This document shows positions 33,386 through 41,684 of a stretch of DNA of 64,000 nt, piece by piece (position 1 is the stretch's first letter; the number at the start of each line of letters is the position of its first letter). The stretch spans positions 62,001 to 126,000 of the forward strand of contig NZ_SMAO01000008.1 of assembly GCF_004342175.1 (NCBI RefSeq), in the 5' to 3' direction. The DNA comes from Thiobaca trueperi. Its GTDB lineage: Bacteria > Pseudomonadota > Gammaproteobacteria > Chromatiales > Chromatiaceae. The notes under the pieces were generated by a model. It made no database searches, had not been told where the DNA came from, and was given only the letters and a program-made list of their open reading frames with translations. A program made the position numbers and the translations under genes.

Positions 33386-33462
33386 TGGCGCGCCCGGAAG
33401 GATTCGAACCTCCGACCACCTGGTTCGTAGCCAGGTACTCTATCCAGCTGAGCTACGGGCGC
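33386..33462 (-). tRNA. tRNA-Arg(ACG)
   Basis: A 77-nt cloverleaf with acceptor GCGCCCG/CGGGCGC, anticodon stem CCTGG/CCAGG, loop CTACGAA (anticodon ACG) and T-loop TTCGAAT. The 3' CCA is encoded (33386-33388 on the reverse strand). It reads CGN arginine codons after A-to-I editing of A34. It is also the probable integration target of the island on its 3' side. Confidence 0.97.
33387..33400. other. Candidate right attachment site (tRNA-Arg 3' end)
   Basis: GGCGCGCCCGGAAG, inside the tRNA 3' end, is repeated identically at 18735-18748. The 14.65 kb between them holds the integrase remnant, AlpA, primase and defence genes. Confidence 0.4.
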
Positions 33463-33682
33463 ATAAAAATTTTTAACTTGACGGACATGTGCGAATATTT
33501 TTAAAAATCATCACGCAAACACCCGATCCGCGAAATTATCCATGCGCTGTGATTTGTTGTCAACCAAATATTTTATAGTCTGTCGGCAGGTCTTATAGTA
33601 TCGGTTTACCGCCGCTCCTGGAAATCGCTCTGGATCACGCTCTGATCCAGGGTGCCGGGTATCTCTGAGGTCTATCCATAAC

Positions 33683-34393
33683 ATGGAACATCTGTATTTT
33701 CTGCTCGGACTCGCCGCTATCGTGCTGCTGGCCTTTCTCTTGAGTCTGCGGCGCAGTCTCAGCAAGCGTTTCCGTTTTCCTTATCTGGCGGACAGAACCT
33801 TGTTCACCCCCGCGCAGCGCGCCTTTCAGGCTGTTTTGGAACAGGCCGTTGGCAAGACCTATCGGGTCTATGGCCGGGTGCGGGTGGCCGACATCATTGA
33901 TGTGCGACCGCGTATGCCTCGTCGCGACCGTGAGCGCGCCTATGAGCGCCTCGGCGAGCATTGCTTTGACTTCGTCGTCTGTCGCCCGGACACCTCAGCC
34001 ATTGCCTGCGCCATCAATCTGGTGCCGCGTTCGCGGCTGCGAAAGAGTCTGCCCCGTGACCGGCTTGATCGCATCTGTGCGGCGGCTCAACTGCCTTTCG
34101 TGCGTTTCCGCGAAAGCGATCACTATGTCCTGCCGGACGTTCAGGAGCGGATCGCTGCCGCCATGCAGTTGCGTGTCACCGACGCCAAACACGACGAAAT
34201 CCCATTCGACGAGGCGGCGGACGCGCTGCATCAACTCTCCGGGGAGATCCGCGAGACGGACCGGGAGCCACGTTTGCAGAGCCGTCGGGCGCCGTTGTCA
34301 CTGCACAAGCCGGCATCGGCCACCGTTCAGGATCGGGATGGGATCGATGAGGGTCCGGTCTTCAAATTCGACGGCGAGCTGGATGACCGCTGA
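33683..34393 (+). CDS. Membrane-anchored DUF2726 protein
   Basis: 236 residues. One TM helix at about 5-22, then the DUF2726 domain (about 40-155): LFTPAQRAFQAVLEQAVG, VRVADIIDVRPR, HCFDFVVCRPDTSAIACAIN. DUF2726 resembles a PD-(D/E)xK-like fold and sometimes accompanies topoisomerase-type zinc fingers; its role is unknown. The C-terminal 80 residues are charged. It is followed 10 bp on by the EVE gene. Confidence 0.78.
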   Translation: MEHLYFLLGLAAIVLLAFLLSLRRSLSKRFRFPYLADRTLFTPAQRAFQAVLEQAVGKTYRVYGRVRVADIIDVRPRMPRRDRERAYERLGEHCFDFVVCRPDTSAIACAINLVPRSRLRKSLPRDRLDRICAAAQLPFVRFRESDHYVLPDVQERIAAAMQLRVTDAKHDEIPFDEAADALHQLSGEIRETDREPRLQSRRAPLSLHKPASATVQDRDGIDEGPVFKFDGELDDR

Positions 34394-34403
34394 GGGGTTC
34401 TCG

Positions 34404-34904
34404 ATGAACGGCTGGCTGATGAAGTCCGAACCCGACACCTTCAGTCTGGACGATCTGGCGGCGCGCCCAAATCAGACCGAGCCCTGGGATGGGGTGCGCA
34501 ATTATCAGGCGCGCAACATGCTGCGCGATCAGATGCGGGTCGGTGATCCCATTCTCTTTTATCATTCCAACTGCGCGGTGCCGGGCGTGGTCGGGCTCGC
34601 TGAGGTGGCGAGCGCGCCGCGACCGGATCCCACAGCATTCGATCCCGAGGCTCGATACTTCGATCCCAAAAGTGATCCCAGCCGCCCGCGCTGGTATCTG
34701 GTTGATGTGCGTTATGTCCGTCATCTGCGACGGACCATCCCGCTCGCTGAACTCAAGGGGGCAGCGAAGGGCGCACTGGAAGGAATGCCGCTGGTACGCA
34801 ACGGCAACCGGCTTTCGATCATGCCGGTCAACTCGGCACAGTGGGCGTTTATTCTGGGGCTGGAAGAGTTGGCGCAGCCGCTGAATCAGGGTGTGGCGCC
34901 ATAG
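34404..34904 (+). CDS. EVE domain-containing protein
   Basis: 166 residues, almost entirely one EVE (PUA-like) domain: WLMKSEPDTFSLDDLAARPN, WDGVRNYQARNMLRD, LFYHSNCAVPGVVGLAEVAS. EVE proteins bind modified bases or RNA and often sit with RNA-processing or defence genes. ATG 34404 is preceded by GAGGGG. The 3' end overlaps the convergent SET gene by 19 bp. Confidence 0.9.
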   Translation: MNGWLMKSEPDTFSLDDLAARPNQTEPWDGVRNYQARNMLRDQMRVGDPILFYHSNCAVPGVVGLAEVASAPRPDPTAFDPEARYFDPKSDPSRPRWYLVDVRYVRHLRRTIPLAELKGAAKGALEGMPLVRNGNRLSIMPVNSAQWAFILGLEELAQPLNQGVAP

Positions 34905-35221
34905 TCGATGGTGATTTCATCATCAATGCTGATTGGCTGACAGGCATAGAGATCGAAGCCGTCGAACTCGGCATTCGGCTGATCCCGATGGTTCAGCCAG
35001 CGCAGCAGATTGTCGCCGCGCCGCCCGACCAGCACCCCGGTCTCATCGTCGTAGAGCCAGAGCACATGAGTGCCGTCCTCATCGACTTCGGCACCCTCGA
35101 AGGTGCCGATGAAATCGCCGACCGCGAAGCCGATTCTGGCGAAACAGCCCAAACCGTGGATCGGCGAGGGCGCGGCGCAGACTCGGCGACTGAGCGCATC
35201 AGGTCGATGAGCGCGACGCAA
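34886..35221 (-). CDS. Short SET-domain protein
   Basis: 111 residues, a minimal SET methyltransferase: SPIHGLGCFARIGFAVGDFI, then the SAM-binding LRWLNHRDQPNAEF (Asn-His) and the catalytic end DEITIDYG. No pre- or post-SET region is present. Such bacterial SET proteins methylate lysines of ribosomal or unknown proteins. It overlaps the EVE gene tail-to-tail. Confidence 0.82.
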   Translation of the reverse strand: MRRAHRPDALSRRVCAAPSPIHGLGCFARIGFAVGDFIGTFEGAEVDEDGTHVLWLYDDETGVLVGRRGDNLLRWLNHRDQPNAEFDGFDLYACQPISIDDEITIDYGATP

Positions 35222-35225
35222 TGAC

Positions 35226-36026
35226 TCAGGCCCGTAACGAGTCGTTCAGGAAGGGTTTGAGCAGATCAAGCATGGCGCGGTGAACCTTGGGATTGCCGGC
35301 GACCATGTTGCCGGTGTCGAGGAAGCGGTTGCCGCCGCTCAGATCGGTGATGGCGCCGCCGGCCTCCAGGATCAGCAGGGCGCCGGCGGCGCAGTCCCAT
35401 GGCGAGAGCCCGAGTTCCCAGAAACCATCCGTGCGCCCGGCGGCGACATAGGCGAGATCCAGCGAGGCCGAGCCGGGGCGTCGCAGGCCAGCGGTGGCGA
35501 GTGTCATGGCCTTGAACATGCCGAGATAGGTGTCGATGTGCCGCTGATCGCGAAAGGGAAATCCGGTGCCGATCAGCGCACCCTCAAGTGACGGGCGGTT
35601 AGTGACACGGAGTTTGCGGTCATTGAGCTGTGCGCCTCGGCCACGCGCAGCAGTGAACAGCTCCTCGCGCAGCGGATCGTAAACGACGCCGCATTCGAGC
35701 TGGTCCTTGTGCTTGAGCGCAATCGACACCGCGAACTGCGGGAAGCCGTGCAGATAGTTGGTGGTGCCGTCGAGCGGATCGATGATCCACTGAAAATCGC
35801 TTTTGCCCGTCTGCTCGCCGCTTTCTTCGGCCAGAATCGCATGATCGGGGAAACGACTGCGCAGTTCCTGGATGATGGTGGCCTCGGCGGCGCGGTCCAT
35901 GTCGCTGACGAAGTCGTTGCGGCTCTTGGACTCGAAACTGATCTGGTCGATCCGGTCCGAGTAGCGCAGCAGGAGTTTGCCGGCACTGCGGGCGGCGCGG
36001 ATGGCGATGTTGAGACTTGGGTGCAT
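35226..36026 (-). CDS. suhB: Inositol monophosphatase family protein SuhB
   Basis: 266 residues. Metal site motif A WIIDPLDGTTNYLHGFPQF and motif B WDCAAGALLILEAGG are intact. SuhB hydrolyses inositol-1-phosphate and, in gammaproteobacteria, joins NusA in rRNA antitermination complexes. It is divergent from trmJ, as in Escherichia coli. Confidence 0.94.
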   Translation of the reverse strand: MHPSLNIAIRAARSAGKLLLRYSDRIDQISFESKSRNDFVSDMDRAAEATIIQELRSRFPDHAILAEESGEQTGKSDFQWIIDPLDGTTNYLHGFPQFAVSIALKHKDQLECGVVYDPLREELFTAARGRGAQLNDRKLRVTNRPSLEGALIGTGFPFRDQRHIDTYLGMFKAMTLATAGLRRPGSASLDLAYVAAGRTDGFWELGLSPWDCAAGALLILEAGGAITDLSGGNRFLDTGNMVAGNPKVHRAMLDLLKPFLNDSLRA

Positions 36027-36102
36027 GTTGTGAAGGCTATCCAGGGCGGTCGCTGTATCATAGCGTCAGGATACAGCGAGAGTCTTGACGAAACAGCCGC
36101 TC

Positions 36103-36864
36103 ATGATAGACCAAATGACCGCATCGCTGGCACGAATCCGTTTCGTGCTGGTGGAAACGACCCACACCGGCAACATTGGCGCCGTCGCCCGCGCCATGAA
36201 GACCATGGGCCTGTCGCGCCTGGAACTGGTCGCGCCCCGCCAGCTCCCGGACGCCGAGGCGCTGGCGCGAGCCTCCGGCGCTGACGATCTGCTCGAACAC
36301 GCCGGCATCCATGAGACGCTGGTCGATGCGCTGGCGGGTTGTCGGTTCGTCATCGGCGCCAGCGCCCGATTGCGCACCATCGAATGGCCGCTGCTGGAGC
36401 CGCCCGAGTGCGCCCAGCGGTTGCTCGACGAGTCAGCCGGGGGCGACGTGGCGCTGGTGCTCGGGCGCGAGAGTTCGGGGCTGACCAATACCGAGCTGGC
36501 GCGCTGTCATGCGCTGGTGCATATCCCGACCAATCCTGATTTCAGTTCGCTCAATGTGGCGGCGGCGGCCCAGGTGCTGGCCTATGAGATCCGCCGCACC
36601 GCACGCGCGGAGCAGGGCGAGCGACTGACCGATCAGCCCCGCGATCTGGCGACGGCAGAGGAAATGGAAGGGTTTTACGGTCATCTGACCGAAACGCTGT
36701 TCGCCATCCGCTTCGGCGATCCCGAGCAGTCGCACAAACTCATGCGTCGTCTGCGTCGGCTCTTCAACCGCGCGCGGCCTGACCGGGTCGAGCTGAACAT
36801 CCTGCGCGGCATACTCAGTGCGGCGCAGGGAGGCAAGACGGCGAGATGCGACGCTGAGAGATAA
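36103..36864 (+). CDS. trmJ: tRNA (cytidine/uridine-32-2'-O)-methyltransferase TrmJ
   Basis: About 253 residues of the SPOUT class. HTGNIGAVARAMKTMGLSRL starts the domain; ALVLGRESSGLTNTELARC and IPTNPDFSSLNVAAAAQVLA form the knot that binds SAM. A C-terminal helical extension (EEMEGFYGHLTETLF) is typical of TrmJ. The start could be TTG 36085, ATG 36103 or ATG 36115; homologues begin just before RIRFVLVETT, so the later ones fit. Confidence 0.9.
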   Translation: MIDQMTASLARIRFVLVETTHTGNIGAVARAMKTMGLSRLELVAPRQLPDAEALARASGADDLLEHAGIHETLVDALAGCRFVIGASARLRTIEWPLLEPPECAQRLLDESAGGDVALVLGRESSGLTNTELARCHALVHIPTNPDFSSLNVAAAAQVLAYEIRRTARAEQGERLTDQPRDLATAEEMEGFYGHLTETLFAIRFGDPEQSHKLMRRLRRLFNRARPDRVELNILRGILSAAQGGKTARCDAER

Positions 36865-36931
36865 ATTGGCAGTTGGCCGGGATTGTCCTCGACAATTTTT
36901 GAAATATCGGGAGCTTTTGAGAGTCGAGCAA

Positions 36932-37543
36932 CTAATTCACGCCTGACTGGTTACCCTTCCGCCACGGTATACGAAACGCCAGTAGGCCCGCGAGTATGAC
37001 GCCATACAGGATGGGCTCAAAGCGATCCGCCTTGACCAGCCAGAGGTAATGCACCACGCCCAATATCGCGATGAAATAGACCACCCGGTGCAGAGTCTTC
37101 CAGCGTCGGCCAAGTCGGCGCGTCCAGCCTCGGGTCGAGGTCACAGCGAGCGGGATCAGCAGCACGAATGCGGCGAATCCGACCGTGATATAGGGCCGTT
37201 TGACGATGTCCTCGATGATCGCGCGCCAGTCGAAAAACTGGTCGAGCCAGAGATAGGCCGTCAGGTGCAGACAGGCATAAAAGAAGGCAAAGAGGCCGAG
37301 CTGACGACGGAAGCGGATCAGCCAGACCTGACCGGTGAGACGCCGCAGCGGTGTGACCGCGAGCGTGATCAGTAACAGACGCAGCGTCCAGTCGCCCGTC
37401 GCATGGATCAGTGTCTCAACCGGATTGGCGCCGATGGTCTCCATGACGACCCGCCAGAGCAGATGCCCCATCGGCGCCAGACAGAGCAGGAAGACGAGCG
37501 GCTTGCCGACACGAACCAGGGTCTCGGTGCGGGATGGGGTCAT
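36932..37543 (-). CDS. msrQ: MsrQ, heme b membrane subunit of the MsrPQ methionine sulfoxide reductase system
   Basis: 203 residues, six membrane segments of the ferric reductase-like (YedZ) fold with histidines in LHLTAYLWLD and HRVVYFIAILGVVHY for heme b. It passes quinol electrons to MsrP in the periplasm. Start 37543 has AGGAAA upstream and begins just before TM1; the longer frame is a read-through of the msrP 3' end. 46 bp separate it from msrP. Confidence 0.92.
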   Translation of the reverse strand: MTPSRTETLVRVGKPLVFLLCLAPMGHLLWRVVMETIGANPVETLIHATGDWTLRLLLITLAVTPLRRLTGQVWLIRFRRQLGLFAFFYACLHLTAYLWLDQFFDWRAIIEDIVKRPYITVGFAAFVLLIPLAVTSTRGWTRRLGRRWKTLHRVVYFIAILGVVHYLWLVKADRFEPILYGVILAGLLAFRIPWRKGNQSGVN

Positions 37544-37589
37544 TGGAACGGTTTCCTGAATAGCGCGAATCGTGAAGGCTTGATTCGGA

Positions 37590-38552
<963 letters not shown>

Positions 38553-38741
38553 GAGGCGTCTCCCGCTGGCTTGATGGTGTCGGCAAATCGAACATGGGCG
38601 ACCCGCTTTCAGTTGTCAGCGTCTCGGTCGCGTCGAAATCTGACCGGAAAACCAGGCTGGCGGCTGTTTGCTGGAAGTTGACCAATCCTTTAGATACGTC
38701 CGCCTGCTTATGGATTCGAGTCCTTTTCACCATGCGGATCA

Positions 38742-39683
38742 TCAGGTTTGCGCCAGGGCGCGCTCAATGCGTTCGCGCCCGAAGGCGTCGGGGCGCTCGA
38801 TGTAACGCAGCGCCGATTTCATATCCTTCCATCCCACATAGTCCATCAACGACTTCACATCCCAGTGGTTGGCATTGGCCCAACTAGCGAAACCACGCCG
38901 CAGCGAGTGTCCGCTGTAGTGCTCGGGCATGGCGAGCCCGGCCTCGACAAAACGCTTGCGTAACAATGGGATCAGGCTGTTGGGATGGAGTGCTTCATCA
39001 CCGACCGCACCCCAGCGGTTGATGCGCCGAAACACCGGCCCCTCGGTCAACTGCGTCAGACTGATCCAGTCCAGATAGGCATCCACGGGGCAGAGACGCG
39101 AGAGCGCCGGCACTTTGAATTCGCTGCCGCGAGCCGAGTGATCGGTTTTGGTGCGCGGCAGATAGAGCGTCATCCCTTCTCCGGGGATGACCTGGATGTG
39201 CTCGACCCGCAGACGGTTCAATTCGTCGCCGCGAAAGGCGCGCCAGAATCCGAGCAGAATCAAGGCCCGGTCGCGGGTCGCACGCCGCCGCGCCGCCTGT
39301 TCGTCATGATTGGCTGACTCCTGGATGCGCGCCGCGAGCCAGTCATCAAGCCTCGCCAGCTCCTCGATCTGCAATGGGCGCGCCTGCTGTTCGCGTGCCG
39401 GATGCAGCTCGCCAATTCCTTTCAACACCTTCCGCACGACCGACGCTTTGGTCGGATCCGGAAAACCCTGCTCCAGATGCCATTGCGAGAGCGCTGCCAG
39501 CCGCAGCCTGAGCGTATTCAGCGCCAGCGATTCAGCGTGATCGGCCAGATAGCGCGCCACCGCATCCGCCGTGGCGGGCAGAAATCCACCCCAGACCTCT
39601 TCGAAATGACGGATGGCCGATCGATAACCGCGACGGGTGTTTGTCCGCGTGGCGGCTTCCAGATAGCGGTCAACACTGGTCAT
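38742..39683 (-). CDS. Tyrosine recombinase, TnpS-like
   Basis: 313 residues from ATG 39683 (GAGGA upstream). A core-binding domain (TRTNTRRGYRSAIRHFEEVW) precedes the catalytic domain with Arg in WRAFRGDELNRLR, His-x-x-Arg in GHSLRRGFASWAN, Trp in DYVGWKD and Tyr in SALRYIE. It is divergent from a KfrA-like coiled-coil gene, and a 33-bp perfect palindrome lies between. This is the layout of TnpS-TnpT cointegrate resolution in Tn4651-type Tn3-family transposons. No transposase gene or terminal repeats were found, so it may be a domesticated or stand-alone recombination module. Confidence 0.82.
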   Translation of the reverse strand: MTSVDRYLEAATRTNTRRGYRSAIRHFEEVWGGFLPATADAVARYLADHAESLALNTLRLRLAALSQWHLEQGFPDPTKASVVRKVLKGIGELHPAREQQARPLQIEELARLDDWLAARIQESANHDEQAARRRATRDRALILLGFWRAFRGDELNRLRVEHIQVIPGEGMTLYLPRTKTDHSARGSEFKVPALSRLCPVDAYLDWISLTQLTEGPVFRRINRWGAVGDEALHPNSLIPLLRKRFVEAGLAMPEHYSGHSLRRGFASWANANHWDVKSLMDYVGWKDMKSALRYIERPDAFGRERIERALAQT

Positions 39684-39763
39684 GCGTCTGTCCTCGGCGA
39701 CGAATCGGCTGGATGGGGCGAGATAGCGTACCAGCATGTGGTTTTGTGGGTGTTTGAGAAGCC

Positions 39764-39796
39764 TAACATGGGATAATGCAGCCTTATCCCATGTTA
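39764..39796. other. 33-bp perfect palindrome, candidate recombination core (rst/dif-like)
   Basis: TAACATGGGATAA (39764-39776) and TTATCCCATGTTA (39784-39796) are exact 13-bp inverted repeats with a 7-bp spacer TGCAGCC. Arms ending ..ATAA and starting TTAT.. with a 6-8 bp spacer are the geometry of tyrosine-recombinase core sites such as dif. It lies between the divergent recombinase and KfrA-like genes. A pure operator role is also possible. Confidence 0.65.
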
Positions 39797-39834
39797 TTTT
39801 TAATCGGGACGCTTTTCAAATTGACCGTATTTTG

Positions 39835-39850
39835 GTATGTATAGACATAC
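39835..39850. promoter_or_regulatory. Second inverted repeat in front of the KfrA-like gene
   Basis: GTATGT (39835-39840) and ACATAC (39845-39850) flank a 4-bp spacer, just downstream of a TTGACC box (39821-39826) and 33 bp before the ATG. KfrA-type proteins repress their own promoters, so this is a likely operator. Confidence 0.45.
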
Positions 39851-39882
39851 TATGTAATACAGTATTTTATTGACGAAGGCAC

Positions 39883-40932
39883 ATGGCGCGTAGCGGCATC
39901 AGTAAATTCAGGGTTCAGCAGGCGCGTGACGCCTTGCTGGCGCGTGGCGAGCATCCATCCATCGATGCGGTTCGCGTCGAACTCGGCAATACCGGCTCCC
40001 GAACCACGCTCCATCGCTATCTGCGCGAACTGTCGGACGAAGAAGGCATCAGGGTCGATCAGGAGCAATGCCTGAGTGAGCCGATCAAGGCGCTGATCGC
40101 CAGCCTGGCAGGGCGGCTGCATGAAGAAGCGTCAGAGGTGATCGCGAGCGCGCAGGCGCGTCGCGACACGGAGCGACAGACACAAGAGGCTGAAATCATT
40201 CGCCTGGCACAGGAGCTGGAGGCGGTACAGGCGCGTGTGATGGAGCTGGACGCAGGCTGGTCCGCCGAACGGCAGGCGCATGAGACGGCGAATGCGAACT
40301 GGCAGGCGGAACGGATTCGCGCCAGCGAGGCAGCAAAGGAGAACGAATCGCTGCACTTGCGACTGATGGAACATGAGCGCCACCTTCAGTCGCTGGAAGA
40401 GAAACATCGGCATGCGCGTGAATCGCTGGAACACTTCCGGCAGGCCGCCAAAGAGCAGCGGGAGCAGGAGCAGCGCCGTCACGAACAGCAGGTTCAGCAG
40501 CTCCAGGCGGAAAATCGGCAGCAGGCGCAGACGCTGATCGTCAAACAGGACGCCATCACGCATCTCAGTCAGGAGACGGCACGGCTCGCTGCCGAACTGA
40601 GCGACGCCCGGCATCAACTCCAGGACACCCTGGAACAGCTTCAGGCACAACGGCAGACAGCCGACAGGCTGGCGGTCGCGCACGCCAGACTGGACGTGAT
40701 GCACGATCAGGCAAGCGGGCGATTACAGGCGGCTGAAGCAGCGAACCGGCAACTGACCGAAGAATTCAGGGAGATGAGTGCGCAACTGGTCGAGAGCCAG
40801 CTTGGCGGGCAGCAGATGCAGGCGCAACTGGATGCCCAGGCCGCGCTGTACGCAGATCTGCAACAGCAGCTTGCAGGCCTGATACGACCGGTTGCGGATG
40901 ACGCAGAGGGTCCGCCTGCACCAGATGCATGA
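39883..40932 (+). CDS. KfrA/TnpT-like DNA-binding coiled-coil protein
   Basis: 349 residues. The first 60 or so (SKFRVQQARDALLARGEHPS, NTGSRTTLHRYLREL) match the KfrA N-terminal DNA-binding domain. Residues about 75-330 form a near-continuous coiled coil rich in Gln, Glu and Arg. TnpT of Tn4651, the helper of recombinase TnpS, has this same build, and so do plasmid KfrA proteins. It probably binds the palindromes upstream and bridges DNA. Confidence 0.78.
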   Translation: MARSGISKFRVQQARDALLARGEHPSIDAVRVELGNTGSRTTLHRYLRELSDEEGIRVDQEQCLSEPIKALIASLAGRLHEEASEVIASAQARRDTERQTQEAEIIRLAQELEAVQARVMELDAGWSAERQAHETANANWQAERIRASEAAKENESLHLRLMEHERHLQSLEEKHRHARESLEHFRQAAKEQREQEQRRHEQQVQQLQAENRQQAQTLIVKQDAITHLSQETARLAAELSDARHQLQDTLEQLQAQRQTADRLAVAHARLDVMHDQASGRLQAAEAANRQLTEEFREMSAQLVESQLGGQQMQAQLDAQAALYADLQQQLAGLIRPVADDAEGPPAPDA

Positions 40933-41037
40933 ACTCAAAATCAAGAATCGCTGCCAGCCTTGCGATTCTCGATCAGAGCGTATAGACTTCGGCAGCTTAA
41001 GGAGAGAAGAACGGCGCGTCTGAATCCAGTCGTCCAC

Positions 41038-41061
41038 AAGGCCCCGTCAAGGGGTTTTTTT
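41038..41061 (+). terminator. Intrinsic terminator upstream of the rimP leader
   Basis: CCCC (41042-41045) pairs with GGGG (41051-41054) around GTCAA, followed by seven Ts. The stem is short. It probably ends transcripts from the KfrA-like gene, whose stop is at 40932. No gene was seen in 40933-41161. Confidence 0.5.
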
Positions 41062-41121
41062 ATCGCTCTCGCAAAGTTTGTGATGTCATGCGTCGGCAAA
41101 CCGGTCGGCGCGGCATAGAGG

Positions 41122-41147
41122 TTGGGCCGATGGCCCAATTTTTTTTT
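41122..41147 (+). terminator. Intrinsic terminator in the rimP-nusA leader (possible attenuator)
   Basis: TTGGGCC (41122-41128) and GGCCCAA (41132-41138) form a perfect 7-bp stem with a 3-nt loop, then nine Ts. It ends only 14 nt before the rimP ATG, too close to be separate from the operon's leader, so it looks like an attenuator or NusA-responsive site. Confidence 0.75.
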
Positions 41148-41161
41148 CTAAAAGGCGGATT

Positions 41162-41620
41162 ATGCAGTCGGCTGACGGCAATCTCATCACGCTGACCAGG
41201 CGGGTCGTGGAGCCCATGGGCTACGAGCTGGTGAATGTCGAATTCTTCCAGCATGGAGCCGGCGGCGCGACACTGCGGGTTTATATTGACCACGAACGGG
41301 GCATCACGCTGGATGATTGCGCCGCAGTGAGCCACCAGCTCAGCGGCGTGCTGGATGTCGAAGATCCTCTGCCTGGCCATTATGACCTCGAAGTGTCGTC
41401 TCCCGGCCTGGATCGACCACTGGTGTTCCCCGAACACTTCGCGCGCTTTGCGGGGAGTCGGGTGAGGATCCGTCTGGCCGAAAAGCTCGACGGTCGCCGC
41501 AGGCTGGAGGGTCTGCTTCAGGGTTGCGAGTCGGGGATTGTCAGGCTGGATGCAGAGGGTCGCCTCTGGGAGATCCCGCTGACATCCGTGGAATCGGCGC
41601 GTCTGGTTCCCGAATTCTGA
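41162..41620 (+). CDS. rimP: Ribosome maturation factor RimP
   Basis: 152 residues, the usual length. VEPMGYELVNVEFFQHGAGG, RVYIDHERGITLDDCAAVSH and LEVSSPGLDRPL are the family blocks. RimP assists 30S subunit maturation. It is the first gene of the rimP-nusA-infB-rbfA-truB operon; AAAGGCGGA is the ribosome-binding site. Confidence 0.95.
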   Translation: MQSADGNLITLTRRVVEPMGYELVNVEFFQHGAGGATLRVYIDHERGITLDDCAAVSHQLSGVLDVEDPLPGHYDLEVSSPGLDRPLVFPEHFARFAGSRVRIRLAEKLDGRRRLEGLLQGCESGIVRLDAEGRLWEIPLTSVESARLVPEF

Positions 41621-41684
41621 TGCTGGATGACGGTACACACTATTTGATGTCTAAGCTGCAAGTTCTGAGTTGGATACAGGTGGA

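Noticed and set aside
33478-33560. A TTGACG-like promoter for the DUF2726 gene
   Set aside because: A -35-like box is seen, but the spacing and -10 choices are ambiguous in this AT-rich gap, so it is not listed as a feature.
40933-41161. An initiator tRNA gene before rimP, as in Escherichia coli
   Set aside because: The region shows two terminators but no cloverleaf or initiator-tRNA sequence.
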